This document shows, one piece after another, positions 17,959-26,698 of a stretch of 64,000 nt of DNA. Made by a program: the position numbers and the translations under genes. This DNA is from Palleronia marisminoris (lineage in GTDB: Bacteria > Pseudomonadota > Alphaproteobacteria > Rhodobacterales > Rhodobacteraceae). The DNA lies in NCBI RefSeq assembly GCF_900172315.1, contig NZ_FWFV01000003.1:248001-312000 (forward strand). The letters run 5' to 3'. The notes beneath the pieces were generated by a model, which was not told the DNA's origin, did no database searches, and saw nothing but the letters and a program-made list of their open reading frames with translations. How positions within the stretch are numbered: the stretch's first letter is position 1; every line of letters starts with the position of its first letter.

Positions 17959-19049
17959 GCGGGCGCCTCCGCACCCCGAACCCTTTCGCCCAGCAGCGCG
18001 TCGAGCTGGCGGGCCCGGTGGGCATAGGTGTGCTCGGACAGGATGCGGGCGCGGGCGCGCTCGCCGATGGCCTCGTCCCGGCCGGGGGGCAGCGCGCGCA
18101 GGCAGTCGGTGACGTCCTGCCCGTCGCGGGCCACGAGCACCTCTTCGCCGGGCTTCAGGAACAGCTCGATCCCCTCCCAATAGTCGGTCATCAGGCAGGC
18201 GCCGGCGCCGGCGGCCTCGAAGACGCGGGTGGCGGGCGAGAACCCGATCGCGGCCATGGACTCGCGGGCGATGTTCAGCACGACCCGCGGCGTGACGTTG
18301 AAGGCGTTGTGGTCGGCGGTGCGGACATGGCCAAGGCAGCGCACGTTCTCGGGCACGGCCCCCGCATCCCAGCCCGAGCCGCCCAGCAGGAAGCTGAGCG
18401 ACGGGAGCTCTCGCGCGGGCGCGAAGAAGAACTGGTCCACCCGCGCCTCGCGGTCGGGCAGGCGGTTGCCGAGGAACGCGAGGTCGCAGTCGAAGCGCGG
18501 ATCTGGCGGCACCGGGTGGTGGGTCGAGGCATCCAGCGCATTGTAGATCGGCACACATTCCCGCGCGCCCAATCCGCGATAGGCGTCGATCACCGGGTCG
18601 CCGCCGCCATAGGTCAGCACCAGGTCGATCTGGTCCGGCAGCATCCGCCGCAGCACGTCGTCGGGGTTGGCCTGCATCGCCGCCAGCGTGGCCGGCGCAT
18701 CGACATCCCAGAAGATCTTGAGCGCACCCGGCGCGGCATTCGCCATCACCTCGCGCAGCAGCACGTCGTCCTCGAAGCCGACTCCGCTGGCCTTGACCAC
18801 CACGTCGGCCTTCGCCGCCTCGGCCGCGACGCGCTTCAGCGCCTCGGGGGTGCCCTCGTAGACCACGACGTCGCACCAGTCGGGCGGGTCGATGTCGCGG
18901 TTGGCCTGACGGTCGTATACGTCGGGCTCGTAGAAGGTGATGTGGTGCCCGTGCGCGGCGAGGGCCTGGATGATGCCCCGATAATAGGTCGCGGCCCCGT
19001 TCCAGTAGCTCGACAACAGGCTCGATCCGTAGAAGGCGATGCGGGTCAT
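17955..19049 (-). CDS. CgeB-like glycosyltransferase
   Basis: 364 residues, paralogous in layout to both neighbours. N-terminal MTRIAFYGSSLLSSYWNGAA with the small-residue loop near SYWNGA; C-terminal ATRVFEAAGAGACLMTD with the conserved glutamate of CgeB-type GT-B enzymes. FDCDLAFLGNRLPDREARV is the family's mid-protein linker. Overlaps the genes on both sides by 4 bp. Likely cytoplasmic; substrates not deducible. Confidence 0.86.
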   Translation of the reverse strand: MTRIAFYGSSLLSSYWNGAATYYRGIIQALAAHGHHITFYEPDVYDRQANRDIDPPDWCDVVVYEGTPEALKRVAAEAAKADVVVKASGVGFEDDVLLREVMANAAPGALKIFWDVDAPATLAAMQANPDDVLRRMLPDQIDLVLTYGGGDPVIDAYRGLGARECVPIYNALDASTHHPVPPDPRFDCDLAFLGNRLPDREARVDQFFFAPARELPSLSFLLGGSGWDAGAVPENVRCLGHVRTADHNAFNVTPRVVLNIARESMAAIGFSPATRVFEAAGAGACLMTDYWEGIELFLKPGEEVLVARDGQDVTDCLRALPPGRDEAIGERARARILSEHTYAHRARQLDALLGERVRGAEAPA

Positions 19050-20158
19050 TGGCCGGGCTCCATCTCGTGTGTGGTCACGCCGAGGCGCGTCAGCACCTCG
19101 AGCAGTTCGTCGCCCCGGTGGCCGCAGGTGTGGCGGGCGTGAATCGTCTCGAGGCCCCGCTCGGCCTGTTCGCGTGCCGCGTCGGGGTCCGAGAGCAGCT
19201 CGCGCAGGTGGGCGGTCATCTCGTCGCCGTTGGCGGCGAAGCGGAAGTCGCCGGGGCGGAACAGTCCTTCGGCGTCGTTCCAGGGGGCGCTGACCAGCGG
19301 GATGCCGCAGGCGAGCGCCTCGAAGGGGCGGATGGTGGGGATGCCGGGCAGGCTTTCGACATAGGGCCGGCGGGGGACATGCACCGTCACCCGGTGCCGG
19401 GCGAAGGCCTTCGGCACATCGGCGTTGGCGATGCTGCCGCCATAGGTGATGCCCGCCTCGGACAGCCGCTTCAGCGCGTGATTCGGATAGCGAACGCCGT
19501 GGATCAGGGTCCTTAGGCCCAGCTTCTCGGCAGGGCCGACGAGGAACGTCTCGAGCTCTTCGCTGCGCTCGTCGTCGCCCCAGTTGCCGACCCAGATCAG
19601 GTCGCCCTCGGGCGCGGTCTCGGGGTGCGGGTGGAAGATGCTGGTATCGGCGGCCTCGTGCCAGGTGAAGACCTGCCGCCCCCAGCCCGCCGCGAGGTAG
19701 GTTTCGCGCAGCGTCTCGCCGAAGGCCAGCACGCCGTCATAGCCCGACAGGTCCATTCCGCCGATCTCGCCCTCGGCACTGACGGCGCGGTGGTGCGTGT
19801 CATGGAACAGCAGCGTGAAGCGCGCGCCTTGTGCCCGTGCTTGCCCCAGCCGCGCGACCAGCGCCGGGTCCGTCCATTCGTGCACGACCACCACGTCGGC
19901 AGTCGTAAGCGCCGCCTCGTGGTCGAAGCAGTCGGCGTAGATCTCGTAGCTCAGGTCGGGGAAGGCGCGCTCGAAATCGGCTATGGCGCCGGGGCCGCGA
20001 TCGGCGATCAGGTTCTCGCGGCTCCACGAGCCCTCGGGTTCCATCGCGTGGGTCTGGTGGCCGCGCGCCTGCAGCGCGCGCATGACGCCGCGCAGGAAGT
20101 GGGCGTTCCCGTGGTTCCAGTCCGAAGCCAATGAGTGGGTGTAGAAAACGAACCTCAT
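19046..20158 (-). CDS. CgeB-like glycosyltransferase
   Basis: 370 residues. MRFVFYTHSLASDWNHGNAH at the N-terminus and TIRPFEALACGIPLVSAPW in the C-terminal domain match the two preceding CgeB-like proteins. The segment GDLIWVGNWGDDERSEELE corresponds to the family's linker before the second Rossmann domain. It overlaps the neighbours by 4 bp. The start at 20158 follows GGGAACTGC, a weak site, consistent with translational coupling to the upstream gene. Confidence 0.86.
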   Translation of the reverse strand: MRFVFYTHSLASDWNHGNAHFLRGVMRALQARGHQTHAMEPEGSWSRENLIADRGPGAIADFERAFPDLSYEIYADCFDHEAALTTADVVVVHEWTDPALVARLGQARAQGARFTLLFHDTHHRAVSAEGEIGGMDLSGYDGVLAFGETLRETYLAAGWGRQVFTWHEAADTSIFHPHPETAPEGDLIWVGNWGDDERSEELETFLVGPAEKLGLRTLIHGVRYPNHALKRLSEAGITYGGSIANADVPKAFARHRVTVHVPRRPYVESLPGIPTIRPFEALACGIPLVSAPWNDAEGLFRPGDFRFAANGDEMTAHLRELLSDPDAAREQAERGLETIHARHTCGHRGDELLEVLTRLGVTTHEMEPGQ

Positions 20159-21243
20159 GCAGTTCCCTCTGTCGTCAAGTTCCGTGCGCGGACCCGGTCG
20201 TGGATCACCGCCATCGCCTGCGCCTGCGCTGCGGCGGAATATCGCCCTGCCCGCTCCTCTGCCGCCTGGCCGAGCGCATCGCGGCGAGCGTCGGCGGCGG
20301 CGAGATCGTTCAGCACGCCTGCCAGCGCATCGGCGTCGCGCGGGGGGAAGAAGACCGCGGCCCCGTCCCAAAGCTCGCGGAAGGTGGGGATGTCGGCCAG
20401 CACCAGCGGCACGCCGGCGCGCGCCGCCTCAAGCACCGCCAGTCCGAACGGTTCGTAGATCGAGGGCGAGACGAAGATGCCCGCCCCCGCGATGAGCTTC
20501 GCCGCCACGTCGTGGTCCAGTTGCCCGCGATGGTCGGCCGAACGGATGTCGATCTGCGCCCCGTTCGGCCCCCGATCCGCGCCCAGCATCAGCACCGGCC
20601 AGTCGCAATTCCGCGCCGCCTGGTCGAGCGTCGCGCCGCCCTTGCTCTCGTCCCACCAGCGCCCGGCGGCAACGATGGTGCGCGACCGTTCCACCCGTGT
20701 GACAGCGCCGCTGCTGGCGTTGTGCACGACGTCCACCTCCAGCCCGCCGTACAGCCGCTCTATCGCCGCCGCGTGGCTGGCCGAGGGCGCGGTCACCACG
20801 TCCGCCCGCGCCAGCCCGGCGGCGGTCAGGTCGTGGATCCAGCGCATGTCCTGCGGGACGGGCTCGCCTCGCACGGCCTCGAACCAGCTGGCGAGGCAGG
20901 AGTGCGAGACGGCCACCACCGGCACCCCCTCGGGGATCTCGGCGGCGAGGCTGGGCAGGTTGCACTGGATCACGCCAGCGCCGCGACGGGCGGCGACCTC
21001 TGCCAGCCAGCGCCCGGCGCCCGCAACCTCGTCCGGCCCCTGCGCCATCCAGTCGAGCGCCTGCGTGCCCCAGTCGAGAGGCCCGAGCGCCTCGGCCTCG
21101 ACGCGCTGCGCCTCCGTGGGCTTGGGGCCGAAGCCGGCGAAGCAGACCGGGCGGCCGAGCTGCCTCAGGCCCGCCGCAAGGTCGATGGCATAACGCCAAA
21201 CCCCACCCACCGCGTCCAGCGTGATGAGGACGGGTGCCGTCAT
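20155..21243 (-). CDS. GT4-family glycosyltransferase
   Basis: 362 residues, GT-B fold. N-terminal ITLDAVGGVWRYAIDLAAGL binds the acceptor side; VSHSCLASWFEAVRG and VTAPSASHAAAIERLYGG are typical of GT4. The donor-binding E-x7-E motif lies in SPSIYEPFGLAVLEAARAG, a classical GT4 signature. It overlaps the GH-SDR fusion gene and the next glycosyltransferase gene by 4 bp each. Sugar specificity cannot be read from the sequence. Confidence 0.92.
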   Translation of the reverse strand: MTAPVLITLDAVGGVWRYAIDLAAGLRQLGRPVCFAGFGPKPTEAQRVEAEALGPLDWGTQALDWMAQGPDEVAGAGRWLAEVAARRGAGVIQCNLPSLAAEIPEGVPVVAVSHSCLASWFEAVRGEPVPQDMRWIHDLTAAGLARADVVTAPSASHAAAIERLYGGLEVDVVHNASSGAVTRVERSRTIVAAGRWWDESKGGATLDQAARNCDWPVLMLGADRGPNGAQIDIRSADHRGQLDHDVAAKLIAGAGIFVSPSIYEPFGLAVLEAARAGVPLVLADIPTFRELWDGAAVFFPPRDADALAGVLNDLAAADARRDALGQAAEERAGRYSAAAQAQAMAVIHDRVRARNLTTEGTA

Positions 21244-23234
21244 GCCGGGATCCGCTGACGCTCGGGCAGGCGAGAGCTGTTCTGCGACAGCCAATCGGCG
21301 AGGTTGCGCAGCCCGTCGCGCCAGCCGACCTGCGCGTGCCACCCGCTCGCGGCCTCCAGCGCGCGGGTATCGGCGACGAACCACGGCTGGTCGCCCTGGC
21401 GCCAATCCTCGAAGGTGACGTCGATGCTGCGGCCGGTGATCGACTCGATCTCGCGTAGCACCTGGATCAGGCTGACCGTGTTGGACGGCCCGCCGCCCAG
21501 GTTGAAGGCCCGGCCCGACAGCACGTCGATCTTGCCGAGCACCTCGCGGTAGGCTCGCACCGCGTCCGACACGTCGAGCACGTCGCGCACCTGCCGCCCC
21601 GTCCCGAAGACCGTGATCGGCCGTCCGGCAAGCGCCTGGATCAGGAAATGCGCCACCCAGCCCTGATCCTCGGTGCCGAACTGGCGCGGACCGTAGATGC
21701 AGCTCATCCGCAGGACCGCGGCGGGCAGGCCGTAGCTTTTCGCGTAGTCGAGGACGTACTGGTCCGCGACCCCCTTTGAGCACCCGTAAGGCGTGCAGAA
21801 ATCCAGCGGCCGCCCCTCGCCCACGCCATGCGCGCGCATCTCTTCATCCATGGGGGCGCAGGCGTCGTTGGTGTCGGCGACCTCCAGATCGGCCAGCGCG
21901 CCGTAGACCTTGTTGGTCGAGGCGAAGACCACCGGCACCTTGCGGCCCGTCGCGCGGATCGCCTCGAGCACGTTGAGCGTGCCGCGCGCGTTCACGTCGA
22001 AATCGGCCACGGGCGACACCAGCGAGGTCGTCACCGCCGTCTGCGCCGCCATGTGCAGCACCGCGTCGGCGTCGCGCACCGCCTCGCGCAGCGCCAGTTC
22101 GTCGCGCAGGTCGGCGGGGACGGCGTGAAGGCGCGGGCCGTGACGCTCGGCCAACCAGTGCAGGTTCCGTTCAACGCCCGGCCGGCTGAGGTTGTCGATG
22201 ACCACGACGTCGCGCCCCTCGGCAAGGAAGCTCTCGGCCAGGTTACAGCCGATGAAGCCCGCACCGCCGGTGATGGCGATCGGACGGGCCTGCTTTGCCA
22301 CCGCGGGCGCCGCCAGCCGCGCCACCTCGCGCACCTGGCCCGGGCCGCCGGCCTCGAGCAGCCGCGCCAGCAGCTTGGGCGTGCCGTCCGCCTCGACCGC
22401 GCCGAGGTGATAGTGGCGGGGGTCGAACCAATGCCCCTCCTGCACCGCGACCTCCTCGGGCAGGTCGCGCCAGGCGTACCAGTACAAACGGTCGGCACCT
22501 GCATCGAGTGCGCCGAGGAACCGCCGCGCCTGCTCCATGTCGTCGCGGCGCCAGGTGGAATAACCGGTCTCGGTGATCCAGATCTTGCAGTCCGGGTTCC
22601 AGCGGTCGAGGATCTCGCGCATCTCGGCCAGGTGCGTGTCCCAGCCGTTCCACGAGCCTTCCTCGCTGTCCCACGTGCCGGGAAAGCCGTGAATACCGGC
22701 GGCGTCGACCTCGTTCAACACGCCGCGCTCGCCCATCAGGTTCAGCCAATAGGCGTCGAACGGGGCCGGGCCGCCTAGAACCGGCTTCCAGCCGCGCTTC
22801 TTCACCCAGTGGGCCGCGTTCCCGACCATCTCGCAGAAGAGGTCGCATTCCGGGTCTTCGCGCCAGTCCCAGTCCAGGAGGTTGTTGGGCTCGTTCCACA
22901 GCTCGACATGTTCGAAATGCTCGCCATGCCGGGTCAGCACCATGTCGAGGAAATCCGCGAAGTCCTTCAGCACCTTCGGCGCCCCCGAGCTGCGCCCCGT
23001 GCGCGACAGCGAAGGCGGCGTGTAGTGCACGCAGGGCAGCAGCTCGATGTCGCGGGCCAGCCGCGGAAGCAGCCAGTCGTACCACTCCTGCCCACCGGGC
23101 GCGTGGTACTCGGCCCAACTCAGATGCGTGCGGAGGTAAGTCGCGCCCGAGGCCAGCAGCTTCGGCAGCACCTCTTCGACCCTGTCGTACTCGCCGGGGC
23201 GAAACCACTCGACGAAACCGAATTCATCGCTCAC
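21240..23234 (-). CDS. Fusion protein: clan GH-A glycosidase-like domain + NAD-dependent sugar epimerase (SDR)
   Basis: 664 residues in two domains. Residues 1-300 form a (beta/alpha)8 glycosidase-like domain with the clan GH-A acid/base in WNEPNN (E115) and a likely nucleophile in WITETGYST (E222), best compared with beta-xylosidase-type families. Residues 316-660 form an extended SDR with GGAGFIG (323-329), FASTNKVYG and Y483/K487 (TPYGCSK), resembling CDP-paratose 2-epimerase and UDP-sugar 4-epimerases. Both active sites look intact. Overlaps SDR and GT4 genes by 4 bp. A hydrolase fused to a sugar-nucleotide epimerase inside a biosynthetic operon is unusual. Confidence 0.88.
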   Translation of the reverse strand: MSDEFGFVEWFRPGEYDRVEEVLPKLLASGATYLRTHLSWAEYHAPGGQEWYDWLLPRLARDIELLPCVHYTPPSLSRTGRSSGAPKVLKDFADFLDMVLTRHGEHFEHVELWNEPNNLLDWDWREDPECDLFCEMVGNAAHWVKKRGWKPVLGGPAPFDAYWLNLMGERGVLNEVDAAGIHGFPGTWDSEEGSWNGWDTHLAEMREILDRWNPDCKIWITETGYSTWRRDDMEQARRFLGALDAGADRLYWYAWRDLPEEVAVQEGHWFDPRHYHLGAVEADGTPKLLARLLEAGGPGQVREVARLAAPAVAKQARPIAITGGAGFIGCNLAESFLAEGRDVVVIDNLSRPGVERNLHWLAERHGPRLHAVPADLRDELALREAVRDADAVLHMAAQTAVTTSLVSPVADFDVNARGTLNVLEAIRATGRKVPVVFASTNKVYGALADLEVADTNDACAPMDEEMRAHGVGEGRPLDFCTPYGCSKGVADQYVLDYAKSYGLPAAVLRMSCIYGPRQFGTEDQGWVAHFLIQALAGRPITVFGTGRQVRDVLDVSDAVRAYREVLGKIDVLSGRAFNLGGGPSNTVSLIQVLREIESITGRSIDVTFEDWRQGDQPWFVADTRALEAASGWHAQVGWRDGLRNLADWLSQNSSRLPERQRIPA

Positions 23235-24346
23235 GACACCAGACCCCGCGCCTCGAGCTGGCGCCGCATCTCGTCACCGCGATCCTTCTTGCCGGTGTCG
23301 GGCGCGTTGCGCACCCACTCGACGAAGGGTCCCAGGCTGTCCTCGAGCCGCTGCTCGGGCGCAAAGCCCAGCAGGTCCTGCGCCTTGCTGATATCCGCGA
23401 AGCAGTTGCGGATGTCGCCCGAGCGGAACTTGCCCAGCACTTCCGGCCCAAGCTCGGGGCAGCCCATCGCCTCGGCCAGCAACTCGGCCACTTGGACGAC
23501 GGTATAAGAGTTGCCCGAGCCGACATTGATGACGTGCCCCGCGGCTTCGTCATGCTCGAGCGCCAGCGCGAAGGCGCGGGCGACGTCGTTGACGTGCACG
23601 AAATCGCGCTTCTGCTGGCCGTCTTCGAAGATGGTGGGGCGCTGTCCGGCCGCGAGGCGCGAGGCGAAATTGGCCAGAACGCCCGTGTAGGGATTCGACA
23701 GCGCCTGCCCCGCACCGAACACGTTGAAGAGGCGCAGCGCCGTGGTCGGGACGTTGTAGGCCTCGCCGAAGATCAGGCAGGCCTGTTCCTGCTGGTACTT
23801 GGTCAGGGCGTAGATCGAGGCGAGATCGACCCGCTTGTCCTCGGTGGTCGGGCGCGGCGTCAGCGCGGCGCCATCGGGGCCCTGCGGCTCCCACTTCCCT
23901 TCCTTCAGGTCCGCGGTGCGTCGGCGCACCCTCTCGTGCAGCTGGCCGTCTGCATCGGCATAATAGCCCTCGCCGTAGACGCTCATCGACGAGGCGACGA
24001 CGAGGCGGCGAACCGGATCGGCGGCGATCGCCTCGAGCAGGACGGCGGTTCCCAGGTCGTTGGCGCTGACGTAGCGGGCGATCTCGTACATCGACTGGCC
24101 GACGCCGACTTCGGCCGCGAGGTGCACGACCTCGTCCACGCCCTTCAGCGCGGCGCGCAGCGTGTCGATGTCGCGCATGTCACCCTTGACCACCTCCGCC
24201 TCGGCTGGCGGTTCGGCAGCGGCATCGCCGTGCACTTGTTCGATCATCGCATCGTACAGGATCACCTTGCGGCCACGCGAAAGCAGCTCGGCAGCGACCT
24301 GCCGCCCGATGAAACCGCACCCGCCCGTCACCAGCGTTTTGACCAT
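23231..24346 (-). CDS. NAD-dependent sugar-nucleotide epimerase/dehydratase (SDR)
   Basis: 371 residues. NAD loop GGCGFIG (8-14), ASSMSVYGEG and catalytic Y179/K183 (YALTKYQ). RPTTEDKRVDLASIYALTKY and the length match the dTDP-L-rhamnose 4-epimerase-like branch of extended SDRs, but the substrate is inferred only. It is the first gene of the eight-gene minus-strand operon (24346 to 15090) and is separated by 225 bp from the divergent dehydrogenase gene, where promoters for both arms must lie. An upstream in-frame ATG at 24403 is less family-like. Confidence 0.9.
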   Translation of the reverse strand: MVKTLVTGGCGFIGRQVAAELLSRGRKVILYDAMIEQVHGDAAAEPPAEAEVVKGDMRDIDTLRAALKGVDEVVHLAAEVGVGQSMYEIARYVSANDLGTAVLLEAIAADPVRRLVVASSMSVYGEGYYADADGQLHERVRRRTADLKEGKWEPQGPDGAALTPRPTTEDKRVDLASIYALTKYQQEQACLIFGEAYNVPTTALRLFNVFGAGQALSNPYTGVLANFASRLAAGQRPTIFEDGQQKRDFVHVNDVARAFALALEHDEAAGHVINVGSGNSYTVVQVAELLAEAMGCPELGPEVLGKFRSGDIRNCFADISKAQDLLGFAPEQRLEDSLGPFVEWVRNAPDTGKKDRGDEMRRQLEARGLVS

Positions 24347-24571
24347 GGTTCCCGTCCCTCGACTCTTATCCATCTTTCGAGCCAAAGTAGCCGGAATAAG
24401 CAAAGGTTCCCGATAATCCCTTGCATTTCAGTCTTCCCCGGGCGGCAGCAGCATCATCAGAGACATCCGCAGCTTCTTCCGGAACGGATCAAATGCTCGT
24501 GAGTTGGCCGTGTCCACCACGCGCGACGAGCGGTGACGGGCGCCCGCGCCCGCCGCCACCAAGGAGAAACG
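24347..24571. promoter_or_regulatory. Divergent promoter region of the polysaccharide-type locus
   Basis: A 225-bp gap between the first minus-strand SDR gene and the plus-strand dehydrogenase gene. It is AT-richer than its surroundings near 24360-24440 and has no protein-like frame. It must carry promoters for both arms; I could not pick convincing -35/-10 pairs. Confidence 0.5.
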
Positions 24572-25594
24572 ATGTCAGAAATCAGCAGTACCGCCACCGC
24601 CCTCCGGCCCGATCCCGCCGCCGCACCTGTCAAGGCGGCACAGGTGGTGGCGCCCGGGCAGATCGAGATGGTCGAGGCGACCCTCCCCCGCCCCGGCGCC
24701 GGCCAGATCCGCGTACGGATCGAGGGCTGCGGCGTCTGCGCCTCGAACCTCGAACCGTGGGCGGGCCCGGAGTGGCAGGAGTTTCCGATGGAGCCAGGCG
24801 TGATGGGCCACGAGGCCTGGGGCGTGGTCGAGGCGCTTGGGGACGGGGTCAGCGGTCTGCGTGAAGGCCAGCGGATCGCATGGTCCGGCAACCACGGATA
24901 TGCCAGCCACGAGATCGTCGCCGCCGAAACCACGTTGCCCCTGCCCGACGCACTGGCGGGCCGGCCCGTGCCGGCCGAGCCCCTGGGCTGCGCGATGAAC
25001 ATCTTCCGCCGTGCACAGATCACCTCGGGCCAGACCGTCGCGATCATCGGCATCGGGTTCATCGGTGCCGCGCTGACCGCCCTTGCCGCGCAAGCCGGCG
25101 CGCGGGTCATCGCGATCTCGCGGCGGCAGGAGTCGCTGGATCTCGCCCGCCGGATGGGCGCCGCCGACACGATCCCGATGGAGGACCATTGGGAGATCAT
25201 GCGCGAACTCGGACGGCTGACCGAGGACCGGCTGGCCGACGTGGTGATCGAGGCGGTCGGCCTGCAATGGCCGCTCGACCTGGCGGGGGAACTGGTGCGC
25301 GAGGGTGGCCGGCTGGTCATCGCCGGCTACCACCAGAACGGCCCGCGCCAGGTGAACATGCAGATGTGGAACTGGAAGGGCATCGACATCGTCAGCGCGC
25401 ATGAGCGCAACCCCGAGGTGCAGCTGCGCGGCATGCGTGACGGAATCGCGGCGGCGGCCGACGGGCGGCTCGACCTCGATGCGCTGATCACCCATCGCTA
25501 CCCGCTGTCGCAGCTGGACCAGGCGCTCGACGCCACCCGCGATAAGCCGGGGGGCTTCGTGAAGGCCTGGGTCGCGCCGGAGGACGCGGCATGA
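24572..25594 (+). CDS. Zinc-binding medium-chain dehydrogenase (alcohol/sorbitol-type)
   Basis: 340 residues. Catalytic-zinc region EGCGVCASN (C53/C56) and GHEAWG (H80/E81), NAD-binding GIGFIG (160-165). The four-cysteine structural-zinc lobe is missing, as in many sugar-alcohol or threonine-type MDR enzymes. A clear AAGGAG precedes the ATG. It overlaps the Gfo/Idh/MocA gene by 4 bp, and the pair could oxidise and rearrange a cyclitol or sugar used by the divergent glycosyltransferase operon. The exact alcohol is unknown. Confidence 0.9.
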   Translation: MSEISSTATALRPDPAAAPVKAAQVVAPGQIEMVEATLPRPGAGQIRVRIEGCGVCASNLEPWAGPEWQEFPMEPGVMGHEAWGVVEALGDGVSGLREGQRIAWSGNHGYASHEIVAAETTLPLPDALAGRPVPAEPLGCAMNIFRRAQITSGQTVAIIGIGFIGAALTALAAQAGARVIAISRRQESLDLARRMGAADTIPMEDHWEIMRELGRLTEDRLADVVIEAVGLQWPLDLAGELVREGGRLVIAGYHQNGPRQVNMQMWNWKGIDIVSAHERNPEVQLRGMRDGIAAAADGRLDLDALITHRYPLSQLDQALDATRDKPGGFVKAWVAPEDAA

Positions 25595-26625
25595 GCGACA
25601 CCTTGACCCTGAACACCGCCACGACCCGCCGCCCCCGCCTCGCCTTCCTCGGCCTCGGCTGGATCGGCCGGAACCGAATGGAAGCCATCGCGGCCGAGGA
25701 AATCGCCGAGATCGTCGCCGTCTCGGACCCTTCGGCCGAGGCCATGAACGAGGCGGCGAGCGTCGCCTCCGACGCGGAACGCTGCGACGGGCTTGAGGAA
25801 CTGCTGGCGACGAAGCCCGATGGGGTGGTGATCGCATCGCCCTCGGCCCTTCACGCCGAACAGACCATCGCCGCGCTGAACGCCGGCGCGGCCGTGTTCT
25901 GCCAGAAGCCGCTGGGCCGGACCGAGGCCGAGGCCCGCGCCTGTATCGACGCCGCCCGCGCCGCCGACCTGCTGCTGGCCGCCGATCTCAGCTACCGCCA
26001 CGCCGCCGCCTTCCTCGCCCTGCGCGAGGCCGTCGAGGCAGGCGAGCTGGGGCCGGTCCACGCGCTCGACCTGACGTTCCACAACGCCTACGGCCCCGAC
26101 AAACCGTGGTTCCGCGACCGGGCGCTGTCGGGCGGGGGCTGCCTGATCGACCTCGGCGCGCATCTTCTGGACATGGCGGCCTGGGCCCTGGGGTCGCACG
26201 ATCTTCGCTGCACCTCGGCGCATCTCTATGCCGGCGGACAGCGCCTAACGGGTGATGCCGTCGCCGACGCGGTCGAGGACTATGCCGCCGCCACGCTGGA
26301 AACGCCCGAGGGTGGCGTGATCCGCATCGCCTGCTCGTGGAACCTGCCCGCCGGCCGCGACGCGGTGATCGGCGTCGATGCCTTCGGCACGCAAGGCGGC
26401 TTCTCTGTCCGTAACGAGAACGGCAGCTTCTACGACTTCTCGGCCCATCGGCACCACGGCACCCAAAGCGAGCAGCGCGTCGCCCCGCCCGACGCCTGGG
26501 GCGGCCGGGCCGCCGCGCACTGGGCGCGCCGGCTGGCCGAGGGCGAGCGCTTCGACCCGGATTGCGAAAGCCTTGCAGAGCTCGCCGCTGCCATCGACGC
26601 TGTCTACGCTCGGGCCGCCACCTGA
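25591..26625 (+). CDS. Gfo/Idh/MocA family oxidoreductase
   Basis: 344 residues. Rossmann loop FLGLGWIGRNR (19-29) and the family's second domain (DLTFHNAYGPDKPWF, GGGCLIDLGAHLLDM with the active-site Asp-Leu-Gly-x-His). The usual EKP motif reads CQKP (Q105-K106-P107), so the conserved glutamate is replaced by glutamine. Family members oxidise or epimerise sugars and inositols with NAD(P). Translationally coupled to the upstream dehydrogenase. Confidence 0.92.
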   Translation: MSDTLTLNTATTRRPRLAFLGLGWIGRNRMEAIAAEEIAEIVAVSDPSAEAMNEAASVASDAERCDGLEELLATKPDGVVIASPSALHAEQTIAALNAGAAVFCQKPLGRTEAEARACIDAARAADLLLAADLSYRHAAAFLALREAVEAGELGPVHALDLTFHNAYGPDKPWFRDRALSGGGCLIDLGAHLLDMAAWALGSHDLRCTSAHLYAGGQRLTGDAVADAVEDYAAATLETPEGGVIRIACSWNLPAGRDAVIGVDAFGTQGGFSVRNENGSFYDFSAHRHHGTQSEQRVAPPDAWGGRAAAHWARRLAEGERFDPDCESLAELAAAIDAVYARAAT

Positions 26626-26698
26626 AGGAGCAGGAGCATCGGTTGACCCTTCGGGCCTCGTTGCACACCTTGCGCGGCATCGAACAAGGGGGCTTGCG

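Noticed and set aside
16840-18876. 678-codon single gene instead of a 372-codon glycosyltransferase
   Set aside because: The upstream 300 codons are the neighbour's DNA read in a wrong frame; the ATG at 17958 with a 4-bp overlap gives a normal family length.
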